Positions 11,081-22,727 of a stretch of DNA of 64,000 nt are shown here, piece after piece. A model generated the notes under the pieces. That model did not search any database, was not told the DNA's origin, and worked only from the letters and a program-made list of their open reading frames with translations. The stretch's first letter is position 1; every line of letters starts with the position of its first letter. Position numbers and translations under genes: made by a program. Source of the DNA: Cyanophora paradoxa (Eukaryota > Glaucocystophyceae > Cyanophorales > Cyanophoraceae). Location of the stretch: NCBI GenBank assembly GCA_004431415.1, contig QPMI01000524.1, positions 209,572 through 273,571 of the forward strand. Direction: 5' to 3'.

Positions 11081-13375
11081 TTGCAGGCGGATATCGTTGC
11101 AGTAAAAATGCAGCCCGCGATGCAGCCCAAGGGCTGGATGGGTGCTTTGATGCGTATCAGTAGTATACCGCTGAAATTGTGGAACACTCTCCAGACTTCA
11201 AGTGCGCATCGCTTCCCGTGCTCCGTGACAAATGTTAATGCCAGTGTACCTGTGCAGAGAGCGACGACGACTCACGAGATCCGCTCGAGCAATTGTCTAC
11301 AGCTTGCGCACCCCATGGCCAATCTCCCGCAGCTGGTGAGGCTTCCGCGACTCTTGTGCAAGCGGCCACTGAAAGCATCGCCCTTGTACATTTAGAGAAC
11401 AGAGAATCGTCCGGACAGAAAGAAAGCCCTTCAGATCGTTCAGAAGCGAACGCAAAAACAGCAACACCGGTCCTCATGCCTCACTCCCAAACTTATTTCC
11501 AGCGCCCCAACGATGAGCAATCGTCTGGTAATGGTTTAATGAGATTCTTTTGCAGCTGTTGCAGATGGCTCAGCTATTACAGATGGTGATCAGCTCGATT
11601 CGATGACTACGCATGAGCAGGGCGAGATCGCAACACACACCTCAAGAAAGAGCGTTCCGTGTTTTTTGGAAAAAGGAAGCATGCAAATGCTCAGCAGCGC
11701 AGATCCGATTTCACTTCCTGGTGAGGCTTGCTGTAGATTGTTTCCAAATATGTTTGCTCAAGCATTGAACAGATGTTGTCACCACATCTTCACAAGTCGA
11801 GAGGTTTACTATATATGACTGTTTTGGTATTTGCTCGTTCTGATCTCCATCTGCGGGGGGTCTCATTTGCCAGGCCAGGCAAAGAATTCGGGCCTAAAAG
11901 CAAGCGCAAGTGCTATCAAAGATCCAAGGCTGCATCCGCACCTAGTGACACCGACAGTGCACCTGCACAGAGCTCGTGCGAATCCTGTCCAGCTTTGCCT
12001 CGTCGCAAGAGGCAGAAGAGCTTGATGAGAAGTGAAGCCCCACCTGGAAAATGCGCACCTACACAGGGCAACACCGCTGCATGTGACGGTCCAGCTCTGC
12101 GTCGGCACAAGAGGCAGAGAAATTTTATGAGAAGTGGGCTTCCACTGGTAAGAGATGCACCTACGCATGGCAACACTGCTGCATGCGACGGTCCAGCTCT
12201 GTATCGACGCAAGAAGCACAAGAGCTTTACAAAACGTGCACATGAGCATTGTGCCCAGTCTCAGCCAGGTGCTTACTCGTTTGCTTGATCAGAACGTGTC
12301 GAGCCTCCTGTTGTCAGGCCAGCCGAAGGTTCACTTCGTCATAAGGGCAACTTCATTCGGAGCTGGTACACGTTTCTTCAGAACTGCACGTATCGCAAGG
12401 CACGGCAATTGTCCTTGTATGACTGCTGGGATGAGGTAAAAAGTAAAAGACCTGGTGAGGACTGCATGTTCTTTTGGCCTGCATGTCTGCATGTGCATGC
12501 ACTGAGAGCATTGCCCAGATGTGGATCTCCGTGGTGCTGTGCAGGGCATGGCTCGGCTTGCAGAGAGTGACACTGAGGCTGCCCCTGCACAGAGCGACAC
12601 CGAGCTCGAGGCTGCACCCGCGCAGAGTGGCACCCAGACTGCATTCGCACGGAGCAAGGCCAATGCACACAAACGAAAGAGGCGCCTCACCTATTCAAAA
12701 TGTGCATCGACTTTTGAGAATTCTAAGCCGATGCTGATTCGTTTGCTTGAGCAGGCGAGCCCCCTTCTGTCAGGCCAGAGCATGGTCCACTTAGTCATAA
12801 GGGCAACTTCATTCGGAGCTGGTACACGTTTCTTCTTGACTGCACCTACCGCAAAGCACGAGAAGTTCCCTTGAATGACTGCTGGGAGGCGGTGAAAAGA
12901 AGAAAACCTGGTGGGAGCTGCATTTTCTTTCTGCCTGCATGCACTGAAGGCATCAACCAGGTGTGGATCTCCGTGGAGATGTGCAGGGCATGACTATTAT
13001 TGAGAACTACAGCTGCAGTGTGCTTGGCCCATTTCCGAACTATTCTTGGCCTCCTCTGGTCAGGCCAGCAAGAGGTCCACTTTCCGATAAGGAAGACTTC
13101 ATTCGGGCGTGGTACACCTTCCTTCTCGACTGTCCTCCTGAGGAAGCGAGATCTGTTCCGCTACAGCAATGCTCACACATCGTTTGCACAAGAAAACCTG
13201 GTGAGGACCACATGTGATTCCTTCTGTTGCCGCACGCTCTTAAAGAACCATTTGTTCAGATGTCGTACTCGAACCGCTGGAAGACCAGCACAGCGACCGC
13301 AGCAAGACTCCCTGTCTACATCTGAAGCTGCAGCCATCCATGGACGACGAATCCGAAGCTCCAGCCGTCCATGAC
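11081..13375 (+). CDS. Repeat-built host gene, exon structure unresolved
   Basis: Several plus-strand segments look coding but cannot be joined with confidence. One of about 170 residues (11773-12288) has two to three internal copies of a unit with the pattern GNTAACDGPALRR followed by basic residues. Further right, three related segments begin near 12314, 12776 and 13065 and encode variants of the peptide FIRSWYTFL, each followed by a Cys and an Ala-Arg pair. They are separated by Ala/Pro/Gln-rich linkers with the pattern SDTEAAPAQSDTE. Inferred introns are again short, and many candidate exons end in CCTGGTGAGG or CCTGGTGGGA donors. The product is unknown. Duplicated exons, or a decaying gene, would both explain the picture. 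Confidence 0.35.
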
Positions 13376-13380
13376 AGTGC

Positions 13381-15725
13381 TAGCCGCCTTTTTGTGTTCG
13401 CTTCGATAGCACTAAATCACTGACTCTAGCTAGGGCAGCGGGGCCGTGGGTGCACGGGACTATGGGTGGCAACTCGGCGACGGGCGGCGGGGCGCTAGAT
13501 CTAGAGGCCTAGCTAGGGGTCGTCAGGAGGCTGGAAGCCCGGGGGGACGCGCCACTGGAACCTTCCTCCCCCCCCCCCCCTCCCCCCCCGCGACCGCGGC
13601 CGCCCGACCCGGCCCTCCCCCGCCCTCCCTCACCACCCCGGCCCACGCTCGCCCGTTCCGAACCCCTCCGCTCCCTCCCTTCCAGCCCAACGCCTTCCCA
13701 ATCCTCTGAGCCTGGCGGCTCTACCAGGCCCGCTCCCAGACGAGCACGCCCCCATGCACCCCCGAGCCCGCCGCGCCGGCGACACGGCGGGCCGTACTTT
13801 AGCGTATAAAGAGTGGCTTAGGTTACAGAGCGCCTTCTCGGAGGCCATAGCTATAGCTTGCTAGGAATAGTCACAGTTAACGTTGCAGTCTTCTCGCCAT
13901 CCGCTTGTACTTGTTAGACTTTGCTCTCCCTCTCGTTTGGGTAGTAACTCCCTCCTCGCGTCACGGCGTAGGACCTCCCTTGTACTGCAGCACTACTAGG
14001 CTAGACCTAGCCCCGGGGTAGCCTTTCCAGTTATTTCCACATCTGAGCTCCACCCGGTCCGATGTCCGAAAGGCTTATGCTTAGTCCCGTAGGTTCATCT
14101 CTCGACGTCGACTTGACACAGATGGACATCCGGCTTGCGATAATCGGTTCGGGGGCTGCAGCTTGTTCCGGGCGAGCGCACGCGTCACATAGGAAGGAAT
14201 GTATACATATACCGGGGCTCGCGCTCGAGCGCAGCACATTGCGGCCATACTGCAGCTATAGCTAGCGCTGGATCCGGAGCGCAGCCTATACGTGTACCTA
14301 ACCGCAGTCTAGATATCGATGCTGACACAAAAAATGAAACAGGTCTAACATTTACCGCAGTGTAAATGCTGCCACAAATTAAAAAGTGAATGGAACACAT
14401 AAAGGTAGCGTAAGCTAGCATGCGCAGCGATTGCTACTTTAGGTGGAAAACTCTTTGAAACTTTGAAAGCTTTTTGACCCGATCATGAATTCGAAACTAC
14501 AGCTAACACATGAAATATCATTGATATCGAATGATATCATGAATTCAAAGCTACATATGCATATCTTGCTGGGCGGGGCACATGCGCTTTAGGTGCGCCG
14601 CCCATCTCAAGAACAAAAAGAGATTAAAACAGAAAGACATTCGAATATAGATAGATATAAGTACCGCAGTAGGACAGATAGACTGCGCTGCGCGCCCCTA
14701 ACTCTGCACCACCAGATCAGGCTAGAGAGAGACCTGCAGCCTTCGCCGGAGTAGAGGCGTAGCTAGCTATAGCTAGTGCTGTTGTACTATTCTTGATTGC
14801 CAGCTCTGCCAGCTCTGCATCTGCAGCACCTGCGCGTGATTCGACACCTCGTGCGTGATATGGACCCGTACTTGGCGGCCTGAAGCGCCATAATTGATAT
14901 CATGATCATGGTCTAGCTAGCTATAGCCCCATGATCATAATGATCATGGTTTTGCTATAGTAACCAGCGGAACCAGCGGAACCAGCGGAAACACCACTGG
15001 GCCACAGAATTCGAAGATGTGGCTGCCTGTTGTTCCATCACCACGGCGACCGCGGCTATATCTTGCACCGGATCCGGACGTCGACGACGCAACTCGGCGA
15101 CGGGCGGCGCCGGCTGGGCGCTAGAGGCCGCCGGGCCGGGCCTAGCTAGGGCGGCGCGCATTGGGAGGGCCGGCTCGCGATAATCGGATCGGGGGCTGCA
15201 GCTGGTTCCGGGCGAGCGCACGCGTCCGACGGTCACATAGGAAGGAATGTATACATATACCGGGGCTCGCGCTCGAGCGCAGCACATTGCGGCCATACCG
15301 CAGCTTTAGCTAGCGCTGGAGCGCAGCCTATACCTAACCGCAGTCTAGATATCGATGCTGACACAAAAAATGAAACAGGTCTAACATTTACCGCAGTCTA
15401 AATGCTGCCACAAAAAGTGAATGGAACACATAAAGGTAGCGTAAGCTAGCATGCGCAGCGATTGCTACTTTAGGTGGAAAACTCTTTGAAACTTTGAAAG
15501 CTTTTTGACCCGATCATGAATTCGAAACTACAGCTAACACATGAACCATCACTGATATCGAATGCCGATATCATGAATTCAAAGCTACATATGCATATCT
15601 TGCTGGGCGGGGCACATGCGCTAAAGGTGCGCCGCCCATTTCAAAAACAAAAATTATCAGATGGTAGTAATATAGCTAGCTAGCTGTAGGATTTCCGACT
15701 TGCTGCTAGGCTTGCTGCACGCACC
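13381..15725. repeat. Non-coding region with a 480-bp direct duplication
   Basis: Bases 14131-14618 and 15171-15652 are two direct copies with small indels. Both contain TCACATAGGAAGGAATGTAT and, further on, CTTTGAAACTTTGAAAGC and GCTGGGCGGGGCACATGCGC. A shorter phrase, GCAACTCGGCGACGGGCGGC, occurs at about 13469 and 15090. Near 14900-14950 there is a cluster of ATGATCATGG palindromes. No gene is supported here. The duplication could be an old non-autonomous transposon pair or a segmental duplication. Confidence 0.7.
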
Positions 15726-18360
15726 CTAGGCCAACAAAGCAGAGGTCGAGCGTGCGTTGGCATCTGCAGCTGCTGTTTGGAGCATCTTGCGAGACTTGCA
15801 GCGGCGCCGAAGAAGCAGGGATTTCAGGACAGGGTGGCTCTTTGCAAGAGTGCTGAGAGAGTCATTAACCATGCGGAGATCGATGTCCATAGAGCCGGGG
15901 GTCCTGTTGGCATCCTTGAGCAGATGGTCAACCTTCTCAATCATCGCCTTAATGCTCAACTCCAGGGACCTCGTGGAAGTGGCCGTGGAGGCCGTCGTGG
16001 AGGACGCTGATGCTGACGTCGATAATACAGTTGCAGCCGCAACATCCACATGCATGGACTGTGCATTGAATTTCTTTGCACTGGTGCACACACAGTCATA
16101 GAGGTCGTGCTTCTCAAGAGCCAGAAAGCTTGCATCCACGTCGCTGTGGCCGCTGAATGGATTGGCGAGAAAATTGTCCACAAGGTCGGCACATGGGTTG
16201 GCGATGTGCTCGATGAAGTCCTCCCAAATGAGTCGGAATTCGTAGGTTGCCTACAAACACGGGTATATTTATCAGCGCGAGGAGCATCTAGAACAGGTAT
16301 ATACATATATCATGAAATGTGTGTACCCGCACAAGGATGTTGAATGTGTTAATAAAGGCCTCAGCTGCCTTCATCCAGGAGGCATCTTCCCATGACTGCG
16401 TACATGCTTCCCACTGCAGGCCAAGAAACAAACAGAAACGATAAGCAAAAAGATAAGCAAACAGGCATAAGAGCAGACACACATTATGAATTGTCATTGC
16501 TGTTTCCTTGCAGCCTCCATCTTCTCTGGTCTTCTTTTTAAGGTATGTCATGGCATCCCAGATCTTGGCACCAACCTCAATCACGCCATGCTTAGGCCTG
16601 TTGTAGTAGCCTGTCAAGATATTCGCAGAACGGGACAGATGTGCTTTGGCTGTCACCATACGAACATACAAATGCTGCGTATGCAAATAAAACAGCGTTC
16701 GAGGGGATTGGAACACAGAAGCCAAATTTTTGAAACCTCTGACCTTCAAGAAGCAGCGATCCTTAGGATCCAGATCAGTGAACAGCTGTGGACCACTAGA
16801 CTTGTCCACCACGAAAGAACCAATGTTACGTGCAGAATAGACGTCGACCTTGACTGGCTCCAGTATCCACTGAGGGAGAATTCCGGCAAACATGTCGAAA
16901 GAATTCGATTTCTGATGCACGCCTTTCTCGGACTTCAGGCAGCGCCTTGAGAAGAGATAGCGATGGGGATGCCCTGCCGGGAAGATGGGAGCCAGTCGCA
17001 GGTTTCCGAGAAACGGTCCTGTAGCCTTCGGGATCCAGCCGTCAACACAATTTGTGAGCTTGGACGGAGCCCAATTCGTTTCGCCCAGCGTGCAATCAGA
17101 ATTGTTTGCGATGACATACACTTGATTCCGTGGTTGCACTTGCACGGAAGGAGGAGGCGGAAGGTCATATTGCCAGGACCGAGAGCAAAAGGAAATCTGA
17201 CGGCGACAATGTGTCTCAAGAGCCAAGTCGTCGGGAGCGGGTGAGCCCAAGCTGAACTGGCGATACCGAGTCGAAAACAGAGGAAACTTGTCGCAAGCCT
17301 TGCAGAATTCCCAATTCTTCCCGGAGTATACGAATAGCCACTTGCAGTCACGCCCATGTGTCTAAAAGCTCAAGCATGATGTGGGAGTTTTAGCTGGATA
17401 TTGTTTGTTGATAATTTCTTTCAGGGTCCGTTGAAAGTTGGAGCACAAGGGCGCCTCGCAAGCCTCAGTGGCTTGATCGCGTAAGAAGAGCTTCTTGCAG
17501 TGCAAACCATGGGTTTCGATTGATTTGCAGCCGCTGAACATGAACTCCTCGTCATTGACGGGAGATCTAATGAAACACATATTCAAACGAGTGGAAACAG
17601 TATGGAAACAGTGACATGTGTACGTACTCATTTCCATACGAATCCGGATCAGTCACACTGGAAGGCTTAGCCAGAACTGGAGTTCTGACAAACATCATTC
17701 TTGGTTAGCGTTGCAGAAACGCACACAACGGAATAGTTCTCGCGCACTGATCTAAACCCGGCTTTGCATTGTCTAAATCCTCCAAATCCACAGTTACAGG
17801 GCCTTTGGCCGGAGTTCTGTGAAAATCACTCTCGAGATCAGTAAGCGTCGCTGACGAGCGCGCGCTTTAAATCTGCACGCACTGATTCGAATCCGAATGT
17901 GCATTTTCAAAAGCCTCTCGATCCGAGGCAGGCAGCGGTCCGGGTCCGGATCCACCAAGGCTGGCGAGCGCGGTCGCGATCTTGGCGGCCGCGGGCGAAC
18001 TCGAGGCGCCGTTGACAGGCTCATCCTCATCATACTCGCGTAGAAGGGCGCTGCTCGTGATCGCCGGGCGCCGGTCTCCATCGTTGTTTGGATCGCTGGA
18101 TGGGCGAACAGTGCGGGTAGCGTAAGCGCACGCGCAAGAAGAATATAATTTTATAATCAGCTGCAGTAAGCAGAGCGTGCGCACCCGATCTCCGGCTCGG
18201 AGGGACCGCCGGCAGTTTCACAACTGACGCTGCCGATTTCGGGCAGCGCTGGGGAGAGCACGCTCTCTCCGATAGGCGAGAGCACGTCGAAACGATCCTC
18301 GCCAGCCGGATCGACCAAGCCGACTCTGCGGAAGAACCCCAAAACCGCTGATAGCGCCAT
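15726..18360 (-). CDS. Multi-exon host gene, unknown function
   Basis: ATG lies at 18358-18360. The first exon (MALSAVLGFFRRVG..., ending SEPEIG) splices at a GGTGCGC donor near 18184 to an acceptor before 18105, in frame with an Asp/Ser/Pro-rich exon. Further exons follow near 17690-17400 (containing EEFMFSGCKS) and 17280-16490 (a well-composed stretch of about 250 residues including VKVDVYSARNIG and IWDAMTYLKKK). Two shorter exons near 16420-16340 and 16255-16190 lead into the last exon, which has Ser/Thr/Ala repeats and a basic end (LLLRRRCKSRK) and stops at 15726. I do not recognise a domain. The gene is divergent from the one starting at 18492, with 131 bp between the two starts. Confidence 0.5.
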
Positions 18361-18491
18361 TGCTTTTGGCGCCAACTGCTTGTGTGAGAGTACCCCGGGA
18401 GAACTCAACCGGTGAGCCCGGAGTCAGCCGGGAGAGACCAGGGCGCAGTGCGGCCGCAATGCGGCCGCAGTGCGACCTCGTACGTTGTCCA

Positions 18492-20293
18492 ATGGACGGC
18501 GGCGGGGACAGCGAGACAGAGCAAGTGGGATCAGAGCACCGCGTGACCGCGCGTGCGGGACCCTCAGCCTTGCATGAGACGGCTAGCTTGTCCGGAGCGG
18601 CACCGGGCGGCGCTAGCTTGTCCGGAGCGGCACCGGGCGGGCCTTGGACCTCAGCGGCAGGTGCCTGACCGCGTTCAGTGACGTGGCGCTAGCTGCCCGC
18701 GTTCAGAGGATGATGCTAACTGCGCCCCTCAGCGACGTCGACGCTCGAGGTGGACGCCCTGGGCGGGGCTGGCGCTGGACAGGTGCATTGCTCCTGCAAG
18801 ACTCATTCGCGGGCCTTATGTCTTCGCGCGTTCGTGCGGGCGCAGGGGGCCAGCCCTACGTCTGCTGGAGAGTCGGGCTCGGACAGCGAGGACAGCGAGG
18901 GCGGATCTCCGTTCAGAGATTACGTCAGCGGCTCTCCAAGCATAGATTACGTGAGCGGTAACATTCTCATGCTTGTCGAGGCCTTGCCAATGTACACTCG
19001 GTGCGAGAACCCCGCATCCCTCGTTGCTCTTTCTGACTGCGGCGGCGGCTCAAGCGAGGCGAAAGATAAGGGTCGGATATGGAAGGACCGCATAGACAGG
19101 CAAGAGGAGCGCTATCTGGACGATGGATTGGAGGAGTGGCTTTTGGAAGACACCAAATGCCTCGGGGCGCTTTACTCGAAGCTTCACGATCGAAAGCAAG
19201 ACCACATGTCTTCAATACAATCGTTGTGGTTCTACTGTCCGCAGTTAGATCGGAAACCTTTCAGCAGATATCTGTACGCAATCTTGGATCGTCTATACAC
19301 GTGCGTTTCGTACAAAGGCGTCCTTGAAGGAGTGAGCAACTCTTTTAGCATGCTTTCGAAGTGGATGCTGGACGACCTGAAAATATGCATTGATGGTGGC
19401 TCTGAAGAGGTGCGGGCCTTGTTCGACGGTTGATCCGGGAGGAGCTCTTGGTTTGAAACATCCTTACGGAGCGCACAGAAGGCACAGACACAGAGCTCCT
19501 CTTGTACAGATGAAAGCATGATTGTGCATCGCCTTATTGCAGCTATATCAGTTCCGGGTTATGAGTTCAACTGGGGTTGGTTCAACTCTATTCGCCCCAC
19601 TGCCCTGGTTCAAAAGCTGATGCTGGTCTGTCCAGACTGTCCTAAACTCCATGAGCCCCGCCCTGTGTTCTTCGTCACTGGAGACATTCTCTCCGGTGAA
19701 GAACATGAGTGCCTCTCTAAGGAGGGCGACACGCATCGAGTGATATGCGTCCGCAACTTTTCTCAGGTGCTCTGTGAGCGATCCTGCAGCTATCTCTGTT
19801 TACGATTGCCCCACTCTCGCAGCTCTTTGGAGCTCTGCAGCAGTCCCGCATGTTCTGCTCAATCCAGAAACTGGATGTGATGGCCGCTGTTGCTGATGAA
19901 GTGCTGCTCTTCTCCCGTGGCGTTCAGGCTGCTCGTGCATCCCGCATTGAGGGCTACATGCATATGAGTGGAAGGGACTGGATCTCCCCCGCGGTTCTTC
20001 TTGGTCTCTGGTCGTGGTTTTCAGATGAGACCATGCTCGTGTGCAAGCTCGCTCGTGTTCAGGGGCGTGTTTGTCGAGCGACAGCCTTCTTCCCCATGCC
20101 TGCAGCCAATCCAGCCCGTGCTGCTCCACCAGTACCACCAGAGCAACCCCCGTCCTCCCTGACCTTCTCTGGTCCTCCTGCCGAGCCCCCCGGACAACCC
20201 CCAGTTCCCTCTTTGACCAATCCTGCTGCCCGCGCCACACGCCCATACCGGCCTCCCGGGGGGCCAGTCTACTGCGCCCCGTCGCGCCCTTGA
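18492..20293 (+). CDS. Multi-exon host gene, unknown function
   Basis: A likely start is ATG 18492, giving a Gly/Ser/Ala-rich N-terminus containing a duplicated SLSGAAPGG element. Following introns, the long exon from about 18850 to 19433 encodes a Ser/Asp/Glu-rich stretch (SGSDSEDSEGG), then a helical region with WKDRIDRQEERYLDDG and LYAILDRLYTCVS. After an intron ending near 19511 the chain continues with VPGYEFNWGWFNSIRPT and VFFVTGDIL. The final exon ends in a Pro-rich tail (PPVPPEQPPS) at 20293. A putative polyadenylation signal (AAAAAATAAAG) sits at about 20503. It is the last host gene before the viral insertion. No domain is recognised. Confidence 0.5.
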
Positions 20294-20699
20294 TTTCTTG
20301 GGGCGGGTCACATCGTGGTTTGCTATGTGCCATGCCCTTTGCCAGCTTTTTCATGGTGGACAGCAGATTCTTCGGTTGTCTTGGTGATTTGTGGCTTCCC
20401 TGGATCTTTTGATCTCAGCGTTCTGTTGGTCTTCTCTTCTAGGTCGTCTTTATATCCAGCTGCAGGGCCTTTTCTAGTCTTCACTACGTACCTTCACTCT
20501 CAAAAAATAAAGTAACTTCACTCTTTGTCTCTGCGGAAAAGTAGCACTAGTACTTGTAAATAGGCTGCCTTCTAGTTCGGTCGCCGGCATCTTAGCATAC
20601 ATGTGTAATTCCGTGTGCAAGGTCTTACTAGCTGCCCGGCGGTCGGGTAAGGGTGCTGGACACCAATTAAATCCGACATTATCCTATCTTATTCAGTCT

Positions 20700-20954
20700 C
20701 GCCACTTCCCTCAATCTTGAATTCTCAGTCTCCTCAGTGCCAATATGCATAAATCTTTCATAGTTTTTATAACTTTATGCATATCTTTGCACTAACTTTA
20801 TCCCAATCCTCAGTATCCCCTTGCATAAATCTTTAACTTTCCCCCAAAGTTTCCCCCAAACTATGCATAACTTATCATAACTCTATGCATTCCTTTCATA
20901 GTAGTATAGCTAGCTCGTTTTCCCGCAATGTACCCTCATTTAGTCCTATTTTTT
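20700..20954. repeat. AT-rich left-end region with repeated TATGCATAA elements
   Basis: Within about 170 bp the element TGCATAAATCTTT or close variants (TATGCATA, TATGCATTC) appears at about 20745, 20775, 20823, 20863 and 20884. C-rich strings (TTTCCCCCAAAGTTTCCCCC) lie among them. No gene is present. It is the most likely place for a terminal, origin or promoter element of the virus, but this is inference from position and repetition. Confidence 0.5.
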
Positions 20955-21030
20955 GCATCGGGAACTTGCTCAATAGCATCGGGAACCTCTCGATAGCATC
21001 GGGAGCTTCACGATGCCATCGGGGATCGAT
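20955..21030 (+). repeat. Four-copy 20-21-bp tandem repeat
   Basis: Copies begin at 20955, 20976, 20996 and 21016. The consensus is GCATCGGGAACYTNNNNATA, with the last copy degenerate (CCATCGGGG). It lies directly before the first viral gene, between the AT-rich end region and the direct repeat at 21012. Confidence 0.8.
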
Positions 21031-21764
21031 AGAAAAATAAGGTAGTGGACGCAATCGACCCCTCGCAAAATTTGATGTCAACTTTTTATAAACACTGTCA
21101 TCCTACGAAAATGCCTTTCACTGTTCAATGCATCCCGTTGGCTGAAATGCCACCACTGATTCCCTATCCCATTGTGGGGCAACTTCCCGAACCTGAGACA
21201 AAGCAATGCAACCGCTGCAAGGAAACGAAGCCGGCTTGTGAGTTTGGAGAGAGGAAGCTGAAATCGGGGAACATTACTCTGCAAGCATATTGTGCCCCAT
21301 GCTACAAAGTCGTTCAAGCCGAACACGTTTCTAAACGCACCTCAAAGCCAAAGCCTGAAATCGAATCTAAGACGTGCACCAATTGTGAAGAAACTAAGCC
21401 AATCTCAGAATTCCACACCAATGCTCATACCGCGGATGGGTTCAACTCAGCATGCAAAGAGTGCAAGAATGATTATGCGAAAATGCATGCCGAATCAATG
21501 AAGATGTGCCCAAAGATTAACGTCGAATCTAAGGTCTGTTCAGCCTGCAAGATCGAAAAGCCTGCAAGTGATTATAATAAAAGAAGTACTGCCAAAGATG
21601 GTCTATATTCAAAATGTCGCAAGTGTTTCAATGAGACTCGCAAAAAGCACCCCAAGAACCAATACTAATTTTCGAGGCTGATGTTCCCTATTTTTTGTGC
21701 ATCGTGATCGGCGATGCCATCGAGAAAAGTACATATGTACATATTCGAAAAATAAGGTGGTGGA
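21012..21764 (+). repeat. Imperfect direct repeats flanking the zinc-ribbon gene
   Basis: The left copy (21012-21053) and the right copy (about 21710-21764) share GATGCCATCG, then after a spacer GAAAAATAAGGTRGTGGAC. The spacer is longer on the right because of a TACATATGTACATA insertion. A third, partial match (GGTGCTGGACACC) lies at 20651. The gene between them is therefore framed like a small cassette. Confidence 0.65.
21111..21668 (+). CDS. Three-zinc-ribbon protein
   Basis: The protein has three consecutive units of the form C-x2-C-x-E-x-K-P ... C-x2-C. Examples are CNRCKETKP with YCAPC, CTNCEETKP with CKEC, and CSACKIEKP with CRKC. Each is about 40 residues, and the tail is Lys-rich. 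Such ribbons are common in viral and phage proteins of unclear role and are sometimes linked to HNH endonucleases or transcription. I prefer ATG 21111 because a TTTTTATAAAC box lies about 25 bp upstream. ATG 21075 is in frame and would add 12 residues but would place that box inside the gene. The gene is transcribed away from the left end and sits between direct repeats. Confidence 0.7.
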   Translation: MPFTVQCIPLAEMPPLIPYPIVGQLPEPETKQCNRCKETKPACEFGERKLKSGNITLQAYCAPCYKVVQAEHVSKRTSKPKPEIESKTCTNCEETKPISEFHTNAHTADGFNSACKECKNDYAKMHAESMKMCPKINVESKVCSACKIEKPASDYNKRSTAKDGLYSKCRKCFNETRKKHPKNQY

Positions 21765-21862
21765 CACCGATACACCCATTGGAGAGAAAAGCCCCGCCCA
21801 CTATGCAAGATACATGCAAACAACATGCGTCACAGCAAAATAAAGAACCCTTCTCCTCCAAT

Positions 21863-22708
21863 TTATGGTAGGGGATCGCTACCACCGATCGGATTGTATA
21901 AATTTGTTGTCAGGTATTGACCATATCTGTTAGCCGTTGCAATTGCATCGTTTCTTTCGGCATACATAATGACTGTGAATGTTCCTTGTTGTGTAGCCCG
22001 AATTATGTACTCATTATCTTGCGTATCCAAGAGAGGCAAGGAATGGAAAGCAAGACCGAAATTATCAACTGGGACTATTTGAACAGTAATACGTGGTCTT
22101 GATCCATCGGTTCTTCTACATAATGCGTAAATATCGGCAGGGAGCGTTTCAGTGTACCTATAATGATTTCCCAAAGGTTCTAATACATCCATAACAGCAG
22201 TTTGAAGGTTTATAATAATTGTATTAATTTTAATGATGTAAGGTTCATTCATACCTGGGCAATATGTCCTAATACGTGTGTTCTCATCATCGGGATTTGG
22301 TTGATCATTAACCAATAGAGGCGCTCCAATGATACCACCCACTCTTAGACCATCACCAATGTAAGCGCCTCCCGATCTACATTTAATCGCTCCGTTTCTC
22401 GATTCATAAGCAAAGTTAGTAACCTTGTTATCATCGTTATAACTGTCGGGATCTCCATAAAAAGCGTTAAAGTTTGCATTTGTAACAAGAAGTTTCGTAG
22501 TTTTCACGATTCCGTTATTTTTGTCACATCTTAACTCTTTCAGTCGCAATTTATGCGTATCACCAAAAGTATTAAGAGTAGGTGCAAGTTCGGTAGATTC
22601 GAGACCATCGACATTATCGATAACAGCGTGTTGTAACACGTGATTAGCCGGCGCGGCTAATGAAAGTTGCGCTGTTAAGATACGCTCAGGTGGAGCGGGT
22701 GCCGCCAT
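21863..22708 (-). CDS. Spike/adhesin-like paralogue A (281 aa)
   Basis: This is the first of four minus-strand paralogues. Shared features in the N-terminal about 130 residues are an H-x-L/V...ESTE patch, the block LKELRCDKNNGIVKTT, the pattern VTNANFN, and a Gly-rich motif RSGGAYIGDG typical of a beta-helical or trimeric fibre shaft. The C-terminal about 150 residues resemble only paralogue B in length and in ending with an acidic Pro tail (SDPLP), and lack the jelly-roll-like head of C and D. There is no signal peptide. By position next to the fibre gene I infer a virion surface or attachment protein. The start ATG 22706-22708 follows an AT-rich gap. Confidence 0.6.
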   Translation of the reverse strand: MAAPAPPERILTAQLSLAAPANHVLQHAVIDNVDGLESTELAPTLNTFGDTHKLRLKELRCDKNNGIVKTTKLLVTNANFNAFYGDPDSYNDDNKVTNFAYESRNGAIKCRSGGAYIGDGLRVGGIIGAPLLVNDQPNPDDENTRIRTYCPGMNEPYIIKINTIIINLQTAVMDVLEPLGNHYRYTETLPADIYALCRRTDGSRPRITVQIVPVDNFGLAFHSLPLLDTQDNEYIIRATQQGTFTVIMYAERNDAIATANRYGQYLTTNLYNPIGGSDPLP

Positions 22709-22727
22709 TTAATATATTAAAACATAA

